Source: Stenotrophomonas sp. ISL-67 (GTDB lineage Bacteria; Pseudomonadota; Gammaproteobacteria; Xanthomonadales; Xanthomonadaceae). Taken from it: a DNA stretch of 64,000 nt. The notes beneath the pieces were generated by a model. That model was not told the DNA's origin. It ran no database searches and saw only the letters and a program-made list of their open reading frames with translations. Positions within the stretch are counted from its first letter, which is position 1. Each line of letters starts with the position of its first letter. The position numbers were made by a program, and so were the translations under genes. The DNA lies in contig NZ_JAGGRL010000001.1 in NCBI RefSeq assembly GCF_018612915.1, positions 1-64,000 of the forward strand, in the 5' to 3' direction. Below, one piece after another: positions 9,476 to 18,524 of this stretch.

Positions 9476-9919
9476 ATGACCCTGCATCTCAATGAACTGA
9501 GCCCGGCACCGGGCGCGCGCAAAGAGCGCACCCGCGTCGGCCGTGGTATCGGCTCCGGCCTGGGCAAGACCTGTGGCCGCGGCCACAAGGGTTCTTTCGC
9601 CCGTAAGGGTGGCGGCAAGATCAAGGCAGGCTTCGAAGGCGGCCAGACCCCCATGCAGCGTCGTCTGCCGAAGGTCGGTTTCCGTTCCAAGATTGCCAAG
9701 GACACTGCCGAAGTGCTGTCGTACCACTTGGATCGCCTGGAAGCTGGCGAGATCGATTTCGCCGCGCTGCGCGCTGCGAAGCTGGTCCCGAGCACGGCCA
9801 AGCAGGCCAAGATCGTCATGAAGGGTGGCCTGACCAAGGCCTTCACCCTGAAGGGCATCGCAGCAACGGCCGGTGCCAAGGCCGCGATCGAAGCTGCCGG
9901 CGGCAGCGTACAGGAGTAA
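9476..9919 (+). CDS. rplO: 50S ribosomal protein L15
   Basis: The 147-residue protein starts MTLHLNELSPAPGARKERTR and has the glycine/arginine-rich N-terminal extension that threads into 23S rRNA (RVGRGIGSGLGKTCGRGHKG). The ATG at 9476 directly follows rpmD. Three nucleotides separate it from secY. Confidence 0.96.
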   Translation: MTLHLNELSPAPGARKERTRVGRGIGSGLGKTCGRGHKGSFARKGGGKIKAGFEGGQTPMQRRLPKVGFRSKIAKDTAEVLSYHLDRLEAGEIDFAALRAAKLVPSTAKQAKIVMKGGLTKAFTLKGIAATAGAKAAIEAAGGSVQE

Positions 9920-9922
9920 GAC

Positions 9923-11278
9923 ATGGCGCAAGCTGGCATTGGTAACCTGGGCGGCGGGCTCGGCAAGTTCACGGAACTTCGCCAGCGTCTGCTGTTCGTC
10001 GTCGGGGCGTTGATCGTCTACCGCATCGGCTGTTATGTGCCGGTGCCGGGCGTCAATCCCGATGCCATGCTTGCGCTCATGCAGGCGCAGGGCGGCGGCA
10101 TCGTGGACATGTTCAACATGTTCTCGGGCGGCGCCCTGCACCGTTTCAGCATTTTCGCGCTGAACGTGATGCCGTACATTTCGGCATCCATCGTGATGCA
10201 GCTGGCGGTCCACATCTTCCCGGCGCTCAAGGCGCTGCAGAAGGAAGGTGAGTCCGGCCGTCGCAAGATCACCCAATATTCCCGCATCGGCGCCGTGTTG
10301 TTGGCGGTGGTGCAGGGCGGCAGCATCGCGCTGGCGCTGCAGAACCAGCTGTCCCCGACTGGCGCGCCGGTCGTTTACGCGCCGGGCATGGGCTTCGTGC
10401 TCACCGCCGTGGTCGCGTTGACCGCCGGTACCATCTTCCTGATGTGGGTCGGCGAGCAGGTCACTGAGCGCGGCATCGGCAACGGTGTGTCGCTGATCAT
10501 CTTCGCCGGCATCGTGGCGGGCCTGCCGACTGCGGTCATCCACACCTTCGATGCCTTCCGCGAAGGCAACCTGCAGTTCATCCAGCTGCTGCTGATCGCG
10601 CTGGTGGTGTTGGCCTTCACCTTCTTCGTGGTGTTCGTCGAACGCGGCCAGCGCCGCATCACGGTGAACTACGCACGTCGCCAGGGTGGCCGCAACGCGT
10701 ACATGAACCAGACCTCGTTCCTGCCGTTGAAGCTGAACATGGCGGGCGTGATCCCGGCCATCTTCGCCTCCAGCATCCTGGCGTTCCCGACCACGCTGGC
10801 CATGTGGTCCGGCCAGGCCAGCTCGGCCACCTGGCTGCAGAAGGTGGCCAACGCCCTGGGTCCTGGCGAGCCGCTGCACATGATTGTGTTCGCTGCGCTG
10901 ATCAGTGGTTTCGCGTTCTTCTACACCGCGCTGGTATTCAACTCGCAGGAAACCGCCGACAACCTGAAGAAGTCGGGCGCGCTGATTCCGGGCATCCGTC
11001 CGGGCAAGGCTACTGCCGATTACATCGACGGCGTGCTGACCCGCCTGACCGCAGCCGGCTCGGCCTACCTGGTGATCGTCTGCCTGCTGCCGGAAATCAT
11101 GCGCACGCAGCTGAACGCGTCCTTCTACTTCGGCGGCACCTCGCTGCTGATCGTGGTGGTGGTGGTGATGGACTTCATTGCGCAGATCCAGGCGCACCTG
11201 ATGTCGCACCAGTACGAGAGCCTGTTGAAGAAGGCCAACCTGAAGGGCGGCAACCGCGGCGGTTTTGCCCGCGGCTGA
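9923..11278 (+). CDS. secY: Protein translocase subunit SecY
   Basis: The 451-residue inner-membrane protein has the ten hydrophobic segments of SecY, the channel of the Sec translocon that works with SecE, SecG and SecA. Recognisable pieces are [18 protein letters not shown] near the N-terminus and [16 protein letters not shown] before the last helices. As in other gammaproteobacteria it closes the spc operon. No rpmJ follows it. Confidence 0.97.
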   Translation: MAQAGIGNLGGGLGKFTELRQRLLFVVGALIVYRIGCYVPVPGVNPDAMLALMQAQGGGIVDMFNMFSGGALHRFSIFALNVMPYISASIVMQLAVHIFPALKALQKEGESGRRKITQYSRIGAVLLAVVQGGSIALALQNQLSPTGAPVVYAPGMGFVLTAVVALTAGTIFLMWVGEQVTERGIGNGVSLIIFAGIVAGLPTAVIHTFDAFREGNLQFIQLLLIALVVLAFTFFVVFVERGQRRITVNYARRQGGRNAYMNQTSFLPLKLNMAGVIPAIFASSILAFPTTLAMWSGQASSATWLQKVANALGPGEPLHMIVFAALISGFAFFYTALVFNSQETADNLKKSGALIPGIRPGKATADYIDGVLTRLTAAGSAYLVIVCLLPEIMRTQLNASFYFGGTSLLIVVVVVMDFIAQIQAHLMSHQYESLLKKANLKGGNRGGFARG

Positions 11279-11641
11279 TTGGCCTGTTACACTATCGTCT
11301 TCCTGACGTGATGGTCCTCCGCTTCGCGGACCTGGCCACACAAACGAAGGGCGGCCCCCGCAGCGGTTCCGGGTGGGGGTGAGATCGGGTCGTCCCGCGC
11401 GGGAGTAGCGCGGGCGGCGCCGGAAGAAGGCTCGAAAGGGTCGTTTTCCGGAGTCAACCTGATCCGGCGCCGGAGCCTGGGCACACTCCCTGGGCCGGGT
11501 CCATGAAACCTTTCAGGTTTCACGGGCTTCCATGTAAACCGGAACCTTGTTAGTATCGCTAGTTCACTTTTTTGATCCATCCTGCCGGATCGGCGCGCCT
11601 TGGGTGCGCTGTCGGCCATCACTCAGCTGGAGAACCGCGTC
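11279..11641. other. secY-rpsM intergenic region, alpha operon leader
   Basis: This 363-base stretch holds no gene I can support; rpmJ (L36), found here in E. coli, is missing. It contains a long-range pairing (11416-11424 with 11463-11471, nine perfect pairs) and a local 8-bp hairpin (11504-11522). A TAGTAT at 11550-11555 could be a -10 box but lacks a good -35. A promoter and an S4-responsive leader for the alpha operon would be expected here. Confidence 0.5.
11504..11522 (+). other. Hairpin in the rpsM leader
   Basis: TGAAACCT (11504-11511) pairs perfectly with AGGTTTCA (11515-11522) over a TTC loop. It lies 120 nt before rpsM. There is no following T-run, so a leader structure is more likely than a terminator. 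Confidence 0.4.
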
Positions 11642-11998
11642 ATGGCGCGTATTGCAGGCGTCAACCTGCCAGCCCAGAAGCACGTCTGGGTCGGGTTGCA
11701 AAGCATTTACGGCATCGGCCGTACCCGTTCGAAGAAGGTCTGCGACGCTGCAGGCGTGACCTCGACCACCAAGATCCGCGATCTGTCGGAGCCGGAAATC
11801 GAGCGTCTGCGCTCGGAAGTGGCCAAGTACATCGTGGAAGGCGATCTGCGCCGTGAAATCGGTATCGCGATCAAGCGCCTGATGGACCTGGGCTGCTACC
11901 GCGGTCTGCGTCACCGCCGCGGCCTGCCGCTGCGTGGTCAGCGCACCCGTACCAACGCCCGCACCCGCAAGGGCCCGCGCAAGGCGATCAGGAAGTAA
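11642..11998 (+). CDS. rpsM: 30S ribosomal protein S13
   Basis: The 118-residue protein [20 protein letters not shown] is S13, which contacts P-site tRNA and forms bridges to L5 and L31. The C-terminal [19 protein letters not shown] is invariant in the family. The ATG at 11642 is the family start; in-frame upstream codons from 11600 are not homologous. First gene of the alpha operon. Confidence 0.97.
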   Translation: MARIAGVNLPAQKHVWVGLQSIYGIGRTRSKKVCDAAGVTSTTKIRDLSEPEIERLRSEVAKYIVEGDLRREIGIAIKRLMDLGCYRGLRHRRGLPLRGQRTRTNARTRKGPRKAIRK

Positions 11999-12010
11999 GG
12001 GACCTAAGAA

Positions 12011-12400
12011 ATGGCTAAGCCCGTCGCTAAGACCAAGAAGAAGATCAAGCGCGTCGTCACTGACGGCGTTGCCCACGTCCACGCTTCTTTCAACAACACC
12101 ATCGTGACCATCACCGACCGCCAGGGCAACGCTCTGTCGTGGGCGACGTCCGGTGGCGCTGGCTTCCGCGGTTCGCGTAAGTCCACCCCGTTCGCTGCCC
12201 AGGTGGCTGCCGAGAAAGCCGGCCGCGCCGCGCTGGATTACGGCGTCAAGTCCCTGGAAGTCCGCATCAAGGGCCCGGGTCCGGGTCGTGAGTCGGCCGT
12301 GCGCTCGCTGAACAACGTGGGCTACAAGATCACCAACATCATCGACGTGACGCCAATCCCGCACAACGGGTGCCGTCCGCCGAAGAAGCGTCGCGTCTAA
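12011..12400 (+). CDS. rpsK: 30S ribosomal protein S11
   Basis: The 129-residue product contains [20 protein letters not shown] and ends with [16 protein letters not shown], both diagnostic of S11 on the platform of the 30S subunit. It sits between rpsM and rpsD. Confidence 0.97.
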   Translation: MAKPVAKTKKKIKRVVTDGVAHVHASFNNTIVTITDRQGNALSWATSGGAGFRGSRKSTPFAAQVAAEKAGRAALDYGVKSLEVRIKGPGPGRESAVRSLNNVGYKITNIIDVTPIPHNGCRPPKKRRV

Positions 12401-12414
12401 AGGAGCGATAAGAA

Positions 12415-13044
12415 ATGGCTCGTTATATCGGTCCTACCTGTAAGCTCGCCCGCCGCGAAGGCGCCGACCTTTCCCTCAAGAGCCCGGCCCGTGCGCTGGA
12501 CTCCAAGTGCAAGCTGGAGCAGAAGCCCGGCCAGCACGGCGCGACCGCCCGCAAGGGCAAGCTGTCCGACTACGCCACCCAGCTGCGTGAAAAGCAGAAG
12601 GTCAAGCGTATCTACGGTCTGCTGGAGCGTCAGTTCCGCAACTACTACAAGAAGGCCTCGACCAAGAAGGGCAACACCGGCGAGAACCTGCTGCAGCTGT
12701 TGGAAACCCGCCTGGACAACGTCGTCTATCGCATGGGCTTCGCTGTGACCCGTCCGGCTGCGCGTCAGCTGGTCTCGCACCGCGGTGTCACTGTGAACGG
12801 CAAGTCGGTCAACCTGGCTTCGTACCAGGTCAAGGCTGGCGACGCTGTCGCTCTGTCCGAGAAGGCTGCCAAGCAGCTGCGCGTTCAGGAAGCCCTGACC
12901 GTGTCCAAAACGCATGACCTGCGCCCGACGTGGATCGAAGTGGATGCCGACAAGTTCGCTGGCATCTTCAAGGCCGTGCCGGATCGTTCGGACCTGCCTG
13001 CGGATATCAACGAAGCGCTGATCGTCGAGTTGTATTCGAAGTAA
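12415..13044 (+). CDS. rpsD: 30S ribosomal protein S4
   Basis: The 209-residue protein has the S4 RNA-binding domain (about residues 98-160). S4 nucleates 30S assembly and represses the alpha operon in E. coli. Two cysteines (residues 9 and 31) lie in the N-terminal region but not in a full zinc knuckle. AAGGAGCG precedes the ATG. Confidence 0.97.
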   Translation: MARYIGPTCKLARREGADLSLKSPARALDSKCKLEQKPGQHGATARKGKLSDYATQLREKQKVKRIYGLLERQFRNYYKKASTKKGNTGENLLQLLETRLDNVVYRMGFAVTRPAARQLVSHRGVTVNGKSVNLASYQVKAGDAVALSEKAAKQLRVQEALTVSKTHDLRPTWIEVDADKFAGIFKAVPDRSDLPADINEALIVELYSK

Positions 13045-13058
13045 TTCACATTGGAGAG

Positions 13059-13078
13059 CCCCCGGCGACGGCCGGGGG
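13059..13078 (+). other. GC-rich hairpin in rpsD-rpoA spacer
   Basis: CCCCCGGC (13059-13066) pairs with GCCGGGGG (13071-13078) over GACG. It occupies most of the 55-nt spacer just before the rpoA Shine-Dalgarno (AGGAG). It may tune rpoA expression or stabilise the upstream message. Confidence 0.45.
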
Positions 13079-13099
13079 TTCACTAGGAGAACCCGCAAC

Positions 13100-14098
13100 A
13101 TGACGGTTACCGCCAACCAGGTTCTGCGTCCTCGTGGTCCGCAGATCGAACGCCTTACCGACACCCGCGCCAAGGTCGTTATCGAACCCTTGGAGCGTGG
13201 TTACGGGCATACGCTGGGCAACGCCCTGCGTCGCGTGCTGCTGTCGTCCATCCCGGGCTTCGCCATCACGGAAGTTGAGATCGACGGCGTACTGCACGAG
13301 TACACCACGCTCGAAGGCCTGCAGGAGGACGTTCTCGAAGTCCTGCTCAACCTGAAGGACGTGGCAATCCGTATGCACACCGGTGACAGCGCAACCCTGT
13401 CGCTGTCCAAGCAGGGTCCGGGTGTCGTGACTGCTGCCGATATCAAGGTCGACCACAACGTCGAGATCCTCAACACGGATCATGTCATCTGCCACCTGAC
13501 CAAGGACACGGCAGTCAACATGCGTTTGAAGATCGAGCGTGGTTTCGGCTATCAGCCGGCGGCTGCGCGTCGTCGTCCGGATGAAGAAACCCGTGCCATC
13601 GGTCGTCTGGTCCTGGACGCCTCGTTCTCGCCGGTCCGTCGCGTCGCCTATTCGGTGGAAGCGGCCCGCGTCGAACAGCGTACCGACCTGGACAAGCTGG
13701 TGCTGGACATCGAAACCAACGGCACGATCGATGCCGAGGAAGCCGTGCGCACCGCCGCCGACATCCTCAGCGATCAGCTGTCGGTCTTCGGTGACTTCAC
13801 CCACCGCGACCGCGGTGCAGCCAAGCCGGCCAACAACGGTGTGGATCCGGTGCTGCTGCGCCCGATCGACGATCTGGAACTGACCGTGCGTTCGGCCAAC
13901 TGCCTCAAGGCCGAGAGCATCTACTACATCGGCGATCTGATCCAGAAGACCGAAGTGGAACTGCTCAAGACCCCGAACCTCGGCAAGAAGTCGCTGACCG
14001 AGATCAAGGAAGTCCTCGCCCAGCGCGGTCTTTCGCTCGGCATGAAGCTGGAGAACTGGCCGCCGGCCGGTGTCGCCCAGCACGGCATGCTCGGCTGA
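13100..14098 (+). CDS. rpoA: DNA-directed RNA polymerase subunit alpha
   Basis: The 332-residue protein has the N-terminal dimerisation domain, with [20 protein letters not shown] near residues 34-53, and the C-terminal domain for UP elements and activators, with [20 protein letters not shown] near residues 273-292. It matches the family length. It lies between rpsD and rplQ as in E. coli. Confidence 0.98.
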   Translation: MTVTANQVLRPRGPQIERLTDTRAKVVIEPLERGYGHTLGNALRRVLLSSIPGFAITEVEIDGVLHEYTTLEGLQEDVLEVLLNLKDVAIRMHTGDSATLSLSKQGPGVVTAADIKVDHNVEILNTDHVICHLTKDTAVNMRLKIERGFGYQPAAARRRPDEETRAIGRLVLDASFSPVRRVAYSVEAARVEQRTDLDKLVLDIETNGTIDAEEAVRTAADILSDQLSVFGDFTHRDRGAAKPANNGVDPVLLRPIDDLELTVRSANCLKAESIYYIGDLIQKTEVELLKTPNLGKKSLTEIKEVLAQRGLSLGMKLENWPPAGVAQHGMLG

Positions 14099-14116
14099 TC
14101 CAGCGCCACAGTTTTA

Positions 14117-14138
14117 CCCCGCACCTTCGGGTGCGGGG
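14117..14138 (+). other. UUCG-loop hairpin in rpoA-rplQ spacer
   Basis: CCCCGCACC (14117-14125) pairs with GGTGCGGGG (14130-14138) around TTCG, one of the most stable tetraloops. It is followed by GGCTTTACC, a weak T-stretch. It may be a partial terminator that lowers rplQ output or a stability element for rpoA mRNA. The spacer is 194 nt, long for this pair. Confidence 0.5.
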
Positions 14139-14292
14139 GCTTTACCCGCAGTACCTCGCATCGACAGGCGCCAGCCTGCGGTGACGGTCGGCCAGGAGGG
14201 CCGGCACCGGACCATCCGCAGTCCAAGCAACAACGCCGGGAAGGCGACAGCGATACCCAACCGATCCAACATTCTTTCAAGGAACATCCGTC

Positions 14293-14679
14293 ATGCGTCA
14301 CATGAAATCCGGCCGCAAGTTCAGCCGTACCAGCGCTCACCGCGAAGCAATGTTCAAGAACATGGCCGCGTCGCTGTTCAAGCACGAGCTGATCAAGACC
14401 ACCCTGCCGAAGGCCAAGGAACTGCGCCGCGTCGCCGAGCCGCTGATCACCCTGGCCAAGGTCGACTCCGTCGCCAACCGTCGTCTGGCCTTCGCGCGCC
14501 TGCGTGACAACGAAGCCGTCGGCAACCTGTTCACCACCCTGGGCCCGCGTTACGCGAACCGTCCGGGCGGCTACCTGCGTCTGTTGAAGTGCGGCTTCCG
14601 CGCCGGCGACAACGCGCCGATGGCCTACGTCGAACTGGTCGACCGTCCGGCCGCCGTGGCTGAAGCCGTCGAAGAATAA
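14293..14679 (+). CDS. rplQ: 50S ribosomal protein L17
   Basis: The 128-residue [20 protein letters not shown] protein is L17, at the tunnel exit next to L22 and L32. CAAGGAAC precedes the ATG. It is the last gene of the alpha operon and is followed by an intrinsic terminator 30 nt later. Confidence 0.97.
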   Translation: MRHMKSGRKFSRTSAHREAMFKNMAASLFKHELIKTTLPKAKELRRVAEPLITLAKVDSVANRRLAFARLRDNEAVGNLFTTLGPRYANRPGGYLRLLKCGFRAGDNAPMAYVELVDRPAAVAEAVEE

Positions 14680-14709
14680 TCGACGCGCTTTACCAGAGAT
14701 TCTTCAGAG

Positions 14710-14734
14710 AACCCGGCCTTGTGCCGGGTTTTTT
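14710..14734 (+). terminator. Terminator of the ribosomal protein cluster
   Basis: AACCCGGC (14710-14717) pairs with GCCGGGTT (14723-14730), followed by TTTT. This is a canonical Rho-independent terminator at the end of the alpha operon. Confidence 0.88.
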
Positions 14735-14810
14735 GTTGGGTTTGGTTTGGCATCCACGTCAACGTCAACGGCGCAGGTTGCTCGCTGCTCACTGCGGGGC
14801 CCCGGCCGGT

Positions 14811-14893
14811 GTGGGTTTGCGGGGGGCGCCGTGAACCCGTCCATGGGGGCTCTTACCAAACATCCATGTTTGGTAAAGCCCCCGCAAACCCAC
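14811..14893 (+). repeat. 83-nt cruciform repeat, copy 1
   Basis: The ends are a perfect 15-nt inverted repeat (14811-14825 with 14879-14893). Inside is an 11-bp hairpin (14853-14863 with 14866-14876) over CC. A second copy of equal length lies inverted at 15073-15155. The inner stems differ at paired positions only (ACC/GGT here, GCG/CGC there), so pairing is kept. Confidence 0.85.
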
Positions 14894-15002
14894 CCCGGCC
14901 GGTGCCCCCGACACCGGGTCGGTGGCCAAAGGGCCCATCGGCCGGGCGTGGGAGGCTGGCGCCTGAGATAGGCCGGGCACGCCCGGCCCGGCTTCGCCAA
15001 CG

Positions 15003-15025
15003 GTAGAGCCGGGCCTTGCCCGGCT
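15003..15025 (+). repeat. GTAG palindrome (SMAG/REP type)
   Basis: GTAG is followed by an AGCCGGGC/GCCCGGCT stem over CTT. It lies between the two 83-nt elements and fits the SMAG family of Stenotrophomonas. Confidence 0.75.
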
Positions 15026-15072
15026 GCTGTTGCCCCCATGCGCACCGACCCACCGTCGGGGTCGCGACGGGG

Positions 15073-15155
15073 GCGGGTTTGCGGGGGCTTTGCGAAACAT
15101 GGATGTTTCGCAAGAGCCTACACGGACGTATTCACGGCGCCCCCCGCAAACCCGC
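15073..15155 (-). repeat. 83-nt cruciform repeat, copy 2 (inverted)
   Basis: The ends (15073-15087 with 15141-15155) form a perfect 15-nt inverted repeat, with an inner 11-bp hairpin at 15090-15100/15103-15113 over GG. Read on the minus strand it matches copy 1 along its length, with changes in single-stranded parts and compensatory changes in both stems. Confidence 0.85.
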
Positions 15156-15317
15156 ACCCGGCGCGGCCGGGCAGTGGACGTCTCAGCCGTGCAGCTGTTA
15201 GCGCAAACCCTGAAACACACCATATGGCCTACTAAGCCGATGTACGGCAAACGGCCGCAGCCAACACCGCACGGCTCCCTGTTAATCTTGGCGCCTGGAC
15301 TAACAAGAGTGTTGGCA

Positions 15318-15830
15318 ATGAATCCATTGCGCTGGAATTACCGCGCCCAGTTCCTGCTGGGGTTCCTGGTGTGTGCTGGCCTGCTGGGCTATGCGATCTT
15401 CCTGCAGCTGAAGATGGGGCTGGAGCCGTGCCCGCTGTGCATCTTCCAGCGCATCGCCTTCGCCGCCCTGGGCTTGTTGTTCCTGATCGGCGCGCTGCAT
15501 GGCCCGCGGGATCGGCCCGGGCGGATCACCTATGGCGTGCTGGCCTTCATTGCCGCCGCCGTGGGCATCGGCATTGCCGGGCGCCATGTGTACGTGCAGC
15601 TGCTGCCGCAGGACATGGGCTCCAGCTGCGGCCCGCCGCTGTCGTTCCTCAGCGAGACCATGGGACCGTTCGAAGTGTTCCGTACCGTTCTGACCGGTAC
15701 CGGCAACTGCGGCAACATCGACTGGCAGTTCCTGGGCCTGACCATGCCCATGTGGAGCCTGGTGTGGTTCACCCTGCTGGGCCTCTGGGCGCTGGTGGTC
15801 TCGTTCCGCCGTCCTGCCCGTCGCTACTGA
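15318..15830 (+). CDS. dsbB: Disulfide bond formation protein B
   Basis: The 170-residue inner-membrane protein has four hydrophobic segments and both redox pairs of DsbB: CPLC at residues 38-41 and Cys104/Cys131 in the second periplasmic loop. It reoxidises DsbA and passes electrons to quinones. Homology starts at MNPLRWNYRAQFLL, so the ATG at 15318 is chosen; the frame is open far upstream through repeat DNA, without meaning. It is 31 nt before the DAHP synthase gene. Confidence 0.95.
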   Translation: MNPLRWNYRAQFLLGFLVCAGLLGYAIFLQLKMGLEPCPLCIFQRIAFAALGLLFLIGALHGPRDRPGRITYGVLAFIAAAVGIGIAGRHVYVQLLPQDMGSSCGPPLSFLSETMGPFEVFRTVLTGTGNCGNIDWQFLGLTMPMWSLVWFTLLGLWALVVSFRRPARRY

Positions 15831-15861
15831 TCTTTTTTCTGCTGATTTACTGGATATTCCG

Positions 15862-17241
15862 ATGACTGCCTCCGACCGTGCCACCCCCTCTGCCTCGCTG
15901 CCGACCGACTGGTCGCCGGAGAGCTGGCGCGGCCGGCCCGCGCTGCAGATGCCGACGTATCCCGATCCGGTGGCGCTGGATGCGTCCTTGCACGAGCTCA
16001 AGCGGCTGCCGCCGCTGGTGACGTCCTGGGAGATCCTTTCGCTCAAGCAGCAACTGGCCGACGCCCAGGAAGGCAAGCGTTTCCTGCTGCAGGGCGGCGA
16101 CTGCGCCGAGAACTTCAGCGACTGCGAATCCGCCACCATCTCCAACCGGCTCAAGGTGCTGCTGCAGATGAGCCTGGTGCTCGTGCACGGCATGCGCAAG
16201 CCGGTGATCCGCGTCGGCCGCTTCGCCGGCCAGTATGCCAAGCCGCGTTCGGCCGATACCGAGACCCGCGATGGCGTGACCCTGCCCAGCTACCGCGGCG
16301 ACGTGATCAACGCGCCCGAATTCACCGAGGCCGCGCGCCTGCCCGATCCGCGCCGCATGCTGCAGGCCCACGCGCACTCGGCCATGACCATGAACTTCGT
16401 GCGTGCCCTGATCGACGGTGGCTTCGCCGACCTGCACCATCCCGAGTACTGGAACCTGGAGTGGGTGCGGCATTCGCCGCTGGCCACCGATTACCAGAAG
16501 ATGGTGTCGTCCATCGGCGATGCGGTGCGCTTCATGGAAACCCTGTCCGGCGCGCAGGTGTACAACCTCAACCGTATCGATTTCTATACCTCGCACGAGG
16601 CGCTGCTGCTCCCGTACGAGCAGGCACTTACCCGCCAGGTGCCGCGCCAGCATGGCTGGCTGAACCTGAGTACCCATTATCCGTGGATCGGCATGCGCAC
16701 CGCCGCACTGGATGGTGCGCACGTCGAGTACCTGCGCGGCGTGCGCAATCCGATTGCGATCAAGGTCGGTCCTTCCGTGCAACCCGACCAGTTGCTGCGC
16801 CTGATCGACGTGCTCAACCCCGACGACGAGCCGGGCCGCTTGAGCTTCATCCATCGCATGGGCGCGGCGCAGATCGCCGACAAGCTGCCGCCGCTGCTGG
16901 ATGCGGTCAAGCGCGATGGCCGTCGCGTGCTGTGGGTGTGCGACGCCATGCATGGCAATACCGAAAGCACCAGCAATGGGTACAAGACGCGGCGCTTCGA
17001 CAACGTGCGCAGTGAAGTGGAGATGTCGTTCGACCTGCATGCCGCGGCCGGTACGCGGCTGGGCGGCGTGCACCTGGAGCTCACCGGTGAGGATGTCACC
17101 GAGTGCACCGGCGGCGCGCGCGAGTTGACCGAACGCGACCTTGAGCGCGCCTATCGTTCTTCGGTCGATCCGCGCCTGAACTATGACCAGTCGTTGGAGA
17201 TCGCCATGGCGATCGTACGCAAGCAGGGCGGGGCGACCTGA
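15862..17241 (+). CDS. Class II 3-deoxy-7-phosphoheptulonate synthase
   Basis: The 459-residue protein has the plant/microbial class II DAHP synthase pattern: the tryptophan-rich start WSPESWRGRPALQMPTYPD, GKRFLLQGGDCAENF near residues 72-86 with the metal-binding Cys, and WVCDAMHGNTESTSNGYKTR with catalytic His and metal ligands near residue 360. It condenses phosphoenolpyruvate and erythrose 4-phosphate, the first step of the shikimate pathway. This class is unlike E. coli AroF/G/H. Confidence 0.95.
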   Translation: MTASDRATPSASLPTDWSPESWRGRPALQMPTYPDPVALDASLHELKRLPPLVTSWEILSLKQQLADAQEGKRFLLQGGDCAENFSDCESATISNRLKVLLQMSLVLVHGMRKPVIRVGRFAGQYAKPRSADTETRDGVTLPSYRGDVINAPEFTEAARLPDPRRMLQAHAHSAMTMNFVRALIDGGFADLHHPEYWNLEWVRHSPLATDYQKMVSSIGDAVRFMETLSGAQVYNLNRIDFYTSHEALLLPYEQALTRQVPRQHGWLNLSTHYPWIGMRTAALDGAHVEYLRGVRNPIAIKVGPSVQPDQLLRLIDVLNPDDEPGRLSFIHRMGAAQIADKLPPLLDAVKRDGRRVLWVCDAMHGNTESTSNGYKTRRFDNVRSEVEMSFDLHAAAGTRLGGVHLELTGEDVTECTGGARELTERDLERAYRSSVDPRLNYDQSLEIAMAIVRKQGGAT

Positions 17242-17328
17242 CAACCGTCGCGCAGGGTGTGGCTCTACGCCATGGTCATGTCGCCTTTGGCATGCTGGAA
17301 CTCCTTTGTGATGAACACGGGAGCGTGC

Positions 17329-18480
17329 ATGCACGTGGACTGGCAGATGGCCGCCGCCTACCTTTGGCCGATTGGAATCGCGCTTGCGATAGGCATTACA
17401 GGCTGGTGGGCGTTGATGGCGCTCACCCATCGTCTCAAAGGCCGCGATTACCGCCGCGCCCGCATTGCGCGCGTCATCAGCCGGCCGCTGGCGTTCGCGC
17501 TGCCGATGCTGGTGCTGATTCCCGCACTGGAAGCCACCCCGCTGGATGGGCGCTGGCTCGACCAGTCGCTGCGCCTGCTGCATATCGGCCTGACGGCGTG
17601 CTTCGTCTGGCTGCTGGTGCGCGCGGTCGCCGCCGGCGAACAGGCCATCCTGCGCGACAATCCGATGGAAGTGGCCGACAACCTGGCCGCGCGCCGCATC
17701 CAGACCCAGACCCGTGTGCTCAGCCGCGTGCTGATGGGCGCCATCATCCTGGTCGGCGCCTCGATGGTGCTGCTGACCTTCCCGATGGTGCGCCAGATCG
17801 GTACCGCGCTGCTGGCCTCGGCCGGCATCATCGGGCTGGTCGCCGGCATCGCGGCCAAACCCGTGTTCGGCAACCTGATCGCCGGCCTGCAGATTGCGTT
17901 GACCCAGCCGATCCGGCTCGATGACGTGGTGATCGTCGAAGGCGAATGGGGAAGGGTGGAGGAGATCGGCAGCAGCTACGTGGTGGTGCGGATCTGGGAT
18001 GAGCGGCGGATGGTGGTGCCGCTGACCTGGTTCATCGAGAACCCCTTCCAGAACTGGACCCGGCGCAGCGCCGATCTGCTCGGTACCGCGTTCCTGTGGC
18101 TGGACTACCGCGCGCCGATCGTGGCGATCCGGGGTGAGCTGGAGCGCATCTGCAAGGGTGAAGCGCTGTGGGATGGTCGCGTCTGCGTGACCCAGGTGAC
18201 CGAAACCACCGAGCACACCCTGCAGGTACGGCTGCTGGTCAGCGCGCGCAATTCAGGCGATGCGTTCGACCTGCGCTGCATCGTGCGCGAACGCATGCTC
18301 GACTTCCTCGCGCGCGAACATCCACAGGCGCTGCCGCGTACCCGCGCCGAACTGCTCGAGCGCTCCGATCCGCCGGCCCGCACCCCGCGCTCGCAGCCGG
18401 CCGACGACGTGCGCTCGCCCGGCGCAGAGGATGGCCCACCCGCGGTGGTGCCGGTCGACGACCCCGGGCAATCCCAGTAA
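17329..18480 (+). CDS. MscS-family mechanosensitive ion channel protein
   Basis: With the ATG at 17329 (GGGAG five bases upstream) the product has 383 residues; in-frame ATG 17311 and GTG 17257 are alternatives. Four or five membrane segments precede an MscS core: the pore helix TALLASAGIIGLVAGIAAKP, then the beta domain with NLIAGLQIALTQPIRLDDVV and GEWGRVEEIGSSYVVVR. The C-terminus is proline- and arginine-rich. It probably releases solutes under osmotic downshock. Convergent with the amidase gene. Confidence 0.88.
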   Translation: MHVDWQMAAAYLWPIGIALAIGITGWWALMALTHRLKGRDYRRARIARVISRPLAFALPMLVLIPALEATPLDGRWLDQSLRLLHIGLTACFVWLLVRAVAAGEQAILRDNPMEVADNLAARRIQTQTRVLSRVLMGAIILVGASMVLLTFPMVRQIGTALLASAGIIGLVAGIAAKPVFGNLIAGLQIALTQPIRLDDVVIVEGEWGRVEEIGSSYVVVRIWDERRMVVPLTWFIENPFQNWTRRSADLLGTAFLWLDYRAPIVAIRGELERICKGEALWDGRVCVTQVTETTEHTLQVRLLVSARNSGDAFDLRCIVRERMLDFLAREHPQALPRTRAELLERSDPPARTPRSQPADDVRSPGAEDGPPAVVPVDDPGQSQ

Positions 18481-18487
18481 TGCCTGG

Positions 18488-18509
18488 GCCGGCCAACGGC
18501 CGGTGCTAC
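18488..18509 (-). repeat. GTAG palindrome (SMAG/REP type)
   Basis: On the minus strand GTAG heads a palindrome built from GCCGGCC/GGCCGGC halves (here with one G-T change). It lies 8 nt after the MscS-family stop, between convergent genes. Confidence 0.8.
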
Positions 18510-18524
18510 CGTCAGGCATGCGAA

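Larger units (their letters stand above)
14735..15317. other. Gene-free repeat region between rplQ and dsbB
   Basis: No coding region here has support. It carries two 83-nt cruciform elements in opposite orientation (14811-14893 and 15073-15155), a GTAG palindrome (15003-15025) and other GC-rich inverted repeats between them (for instance around 14967-14996). The rest is the upstream region of dsbB. Confidence 0.7.

Noticed and set aside
9455-11341. Long open frame (about 628 codons) on the minus strand opposite rplO and secY
   Set aside because: High-GC codon bias of the real genes leaves antisense frames open. The translation is compositionally odd (His/Gln/Arg-rich) and has no ribosome site or recognisable family.
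11279-11641. rpmJ (L36) gene
   Set aside because: No frame in the spacer reads the KVRxSV-type L36 sequence with its Cys/His zinc ligands.
14735-15240. Several overlapping open frames before dsbB
   Set aside because: They run through inverted repeats and encode Pro/Arg/Ala-rich sequence mirrored on both strands, typical of GC-rich repeats and not of genes.
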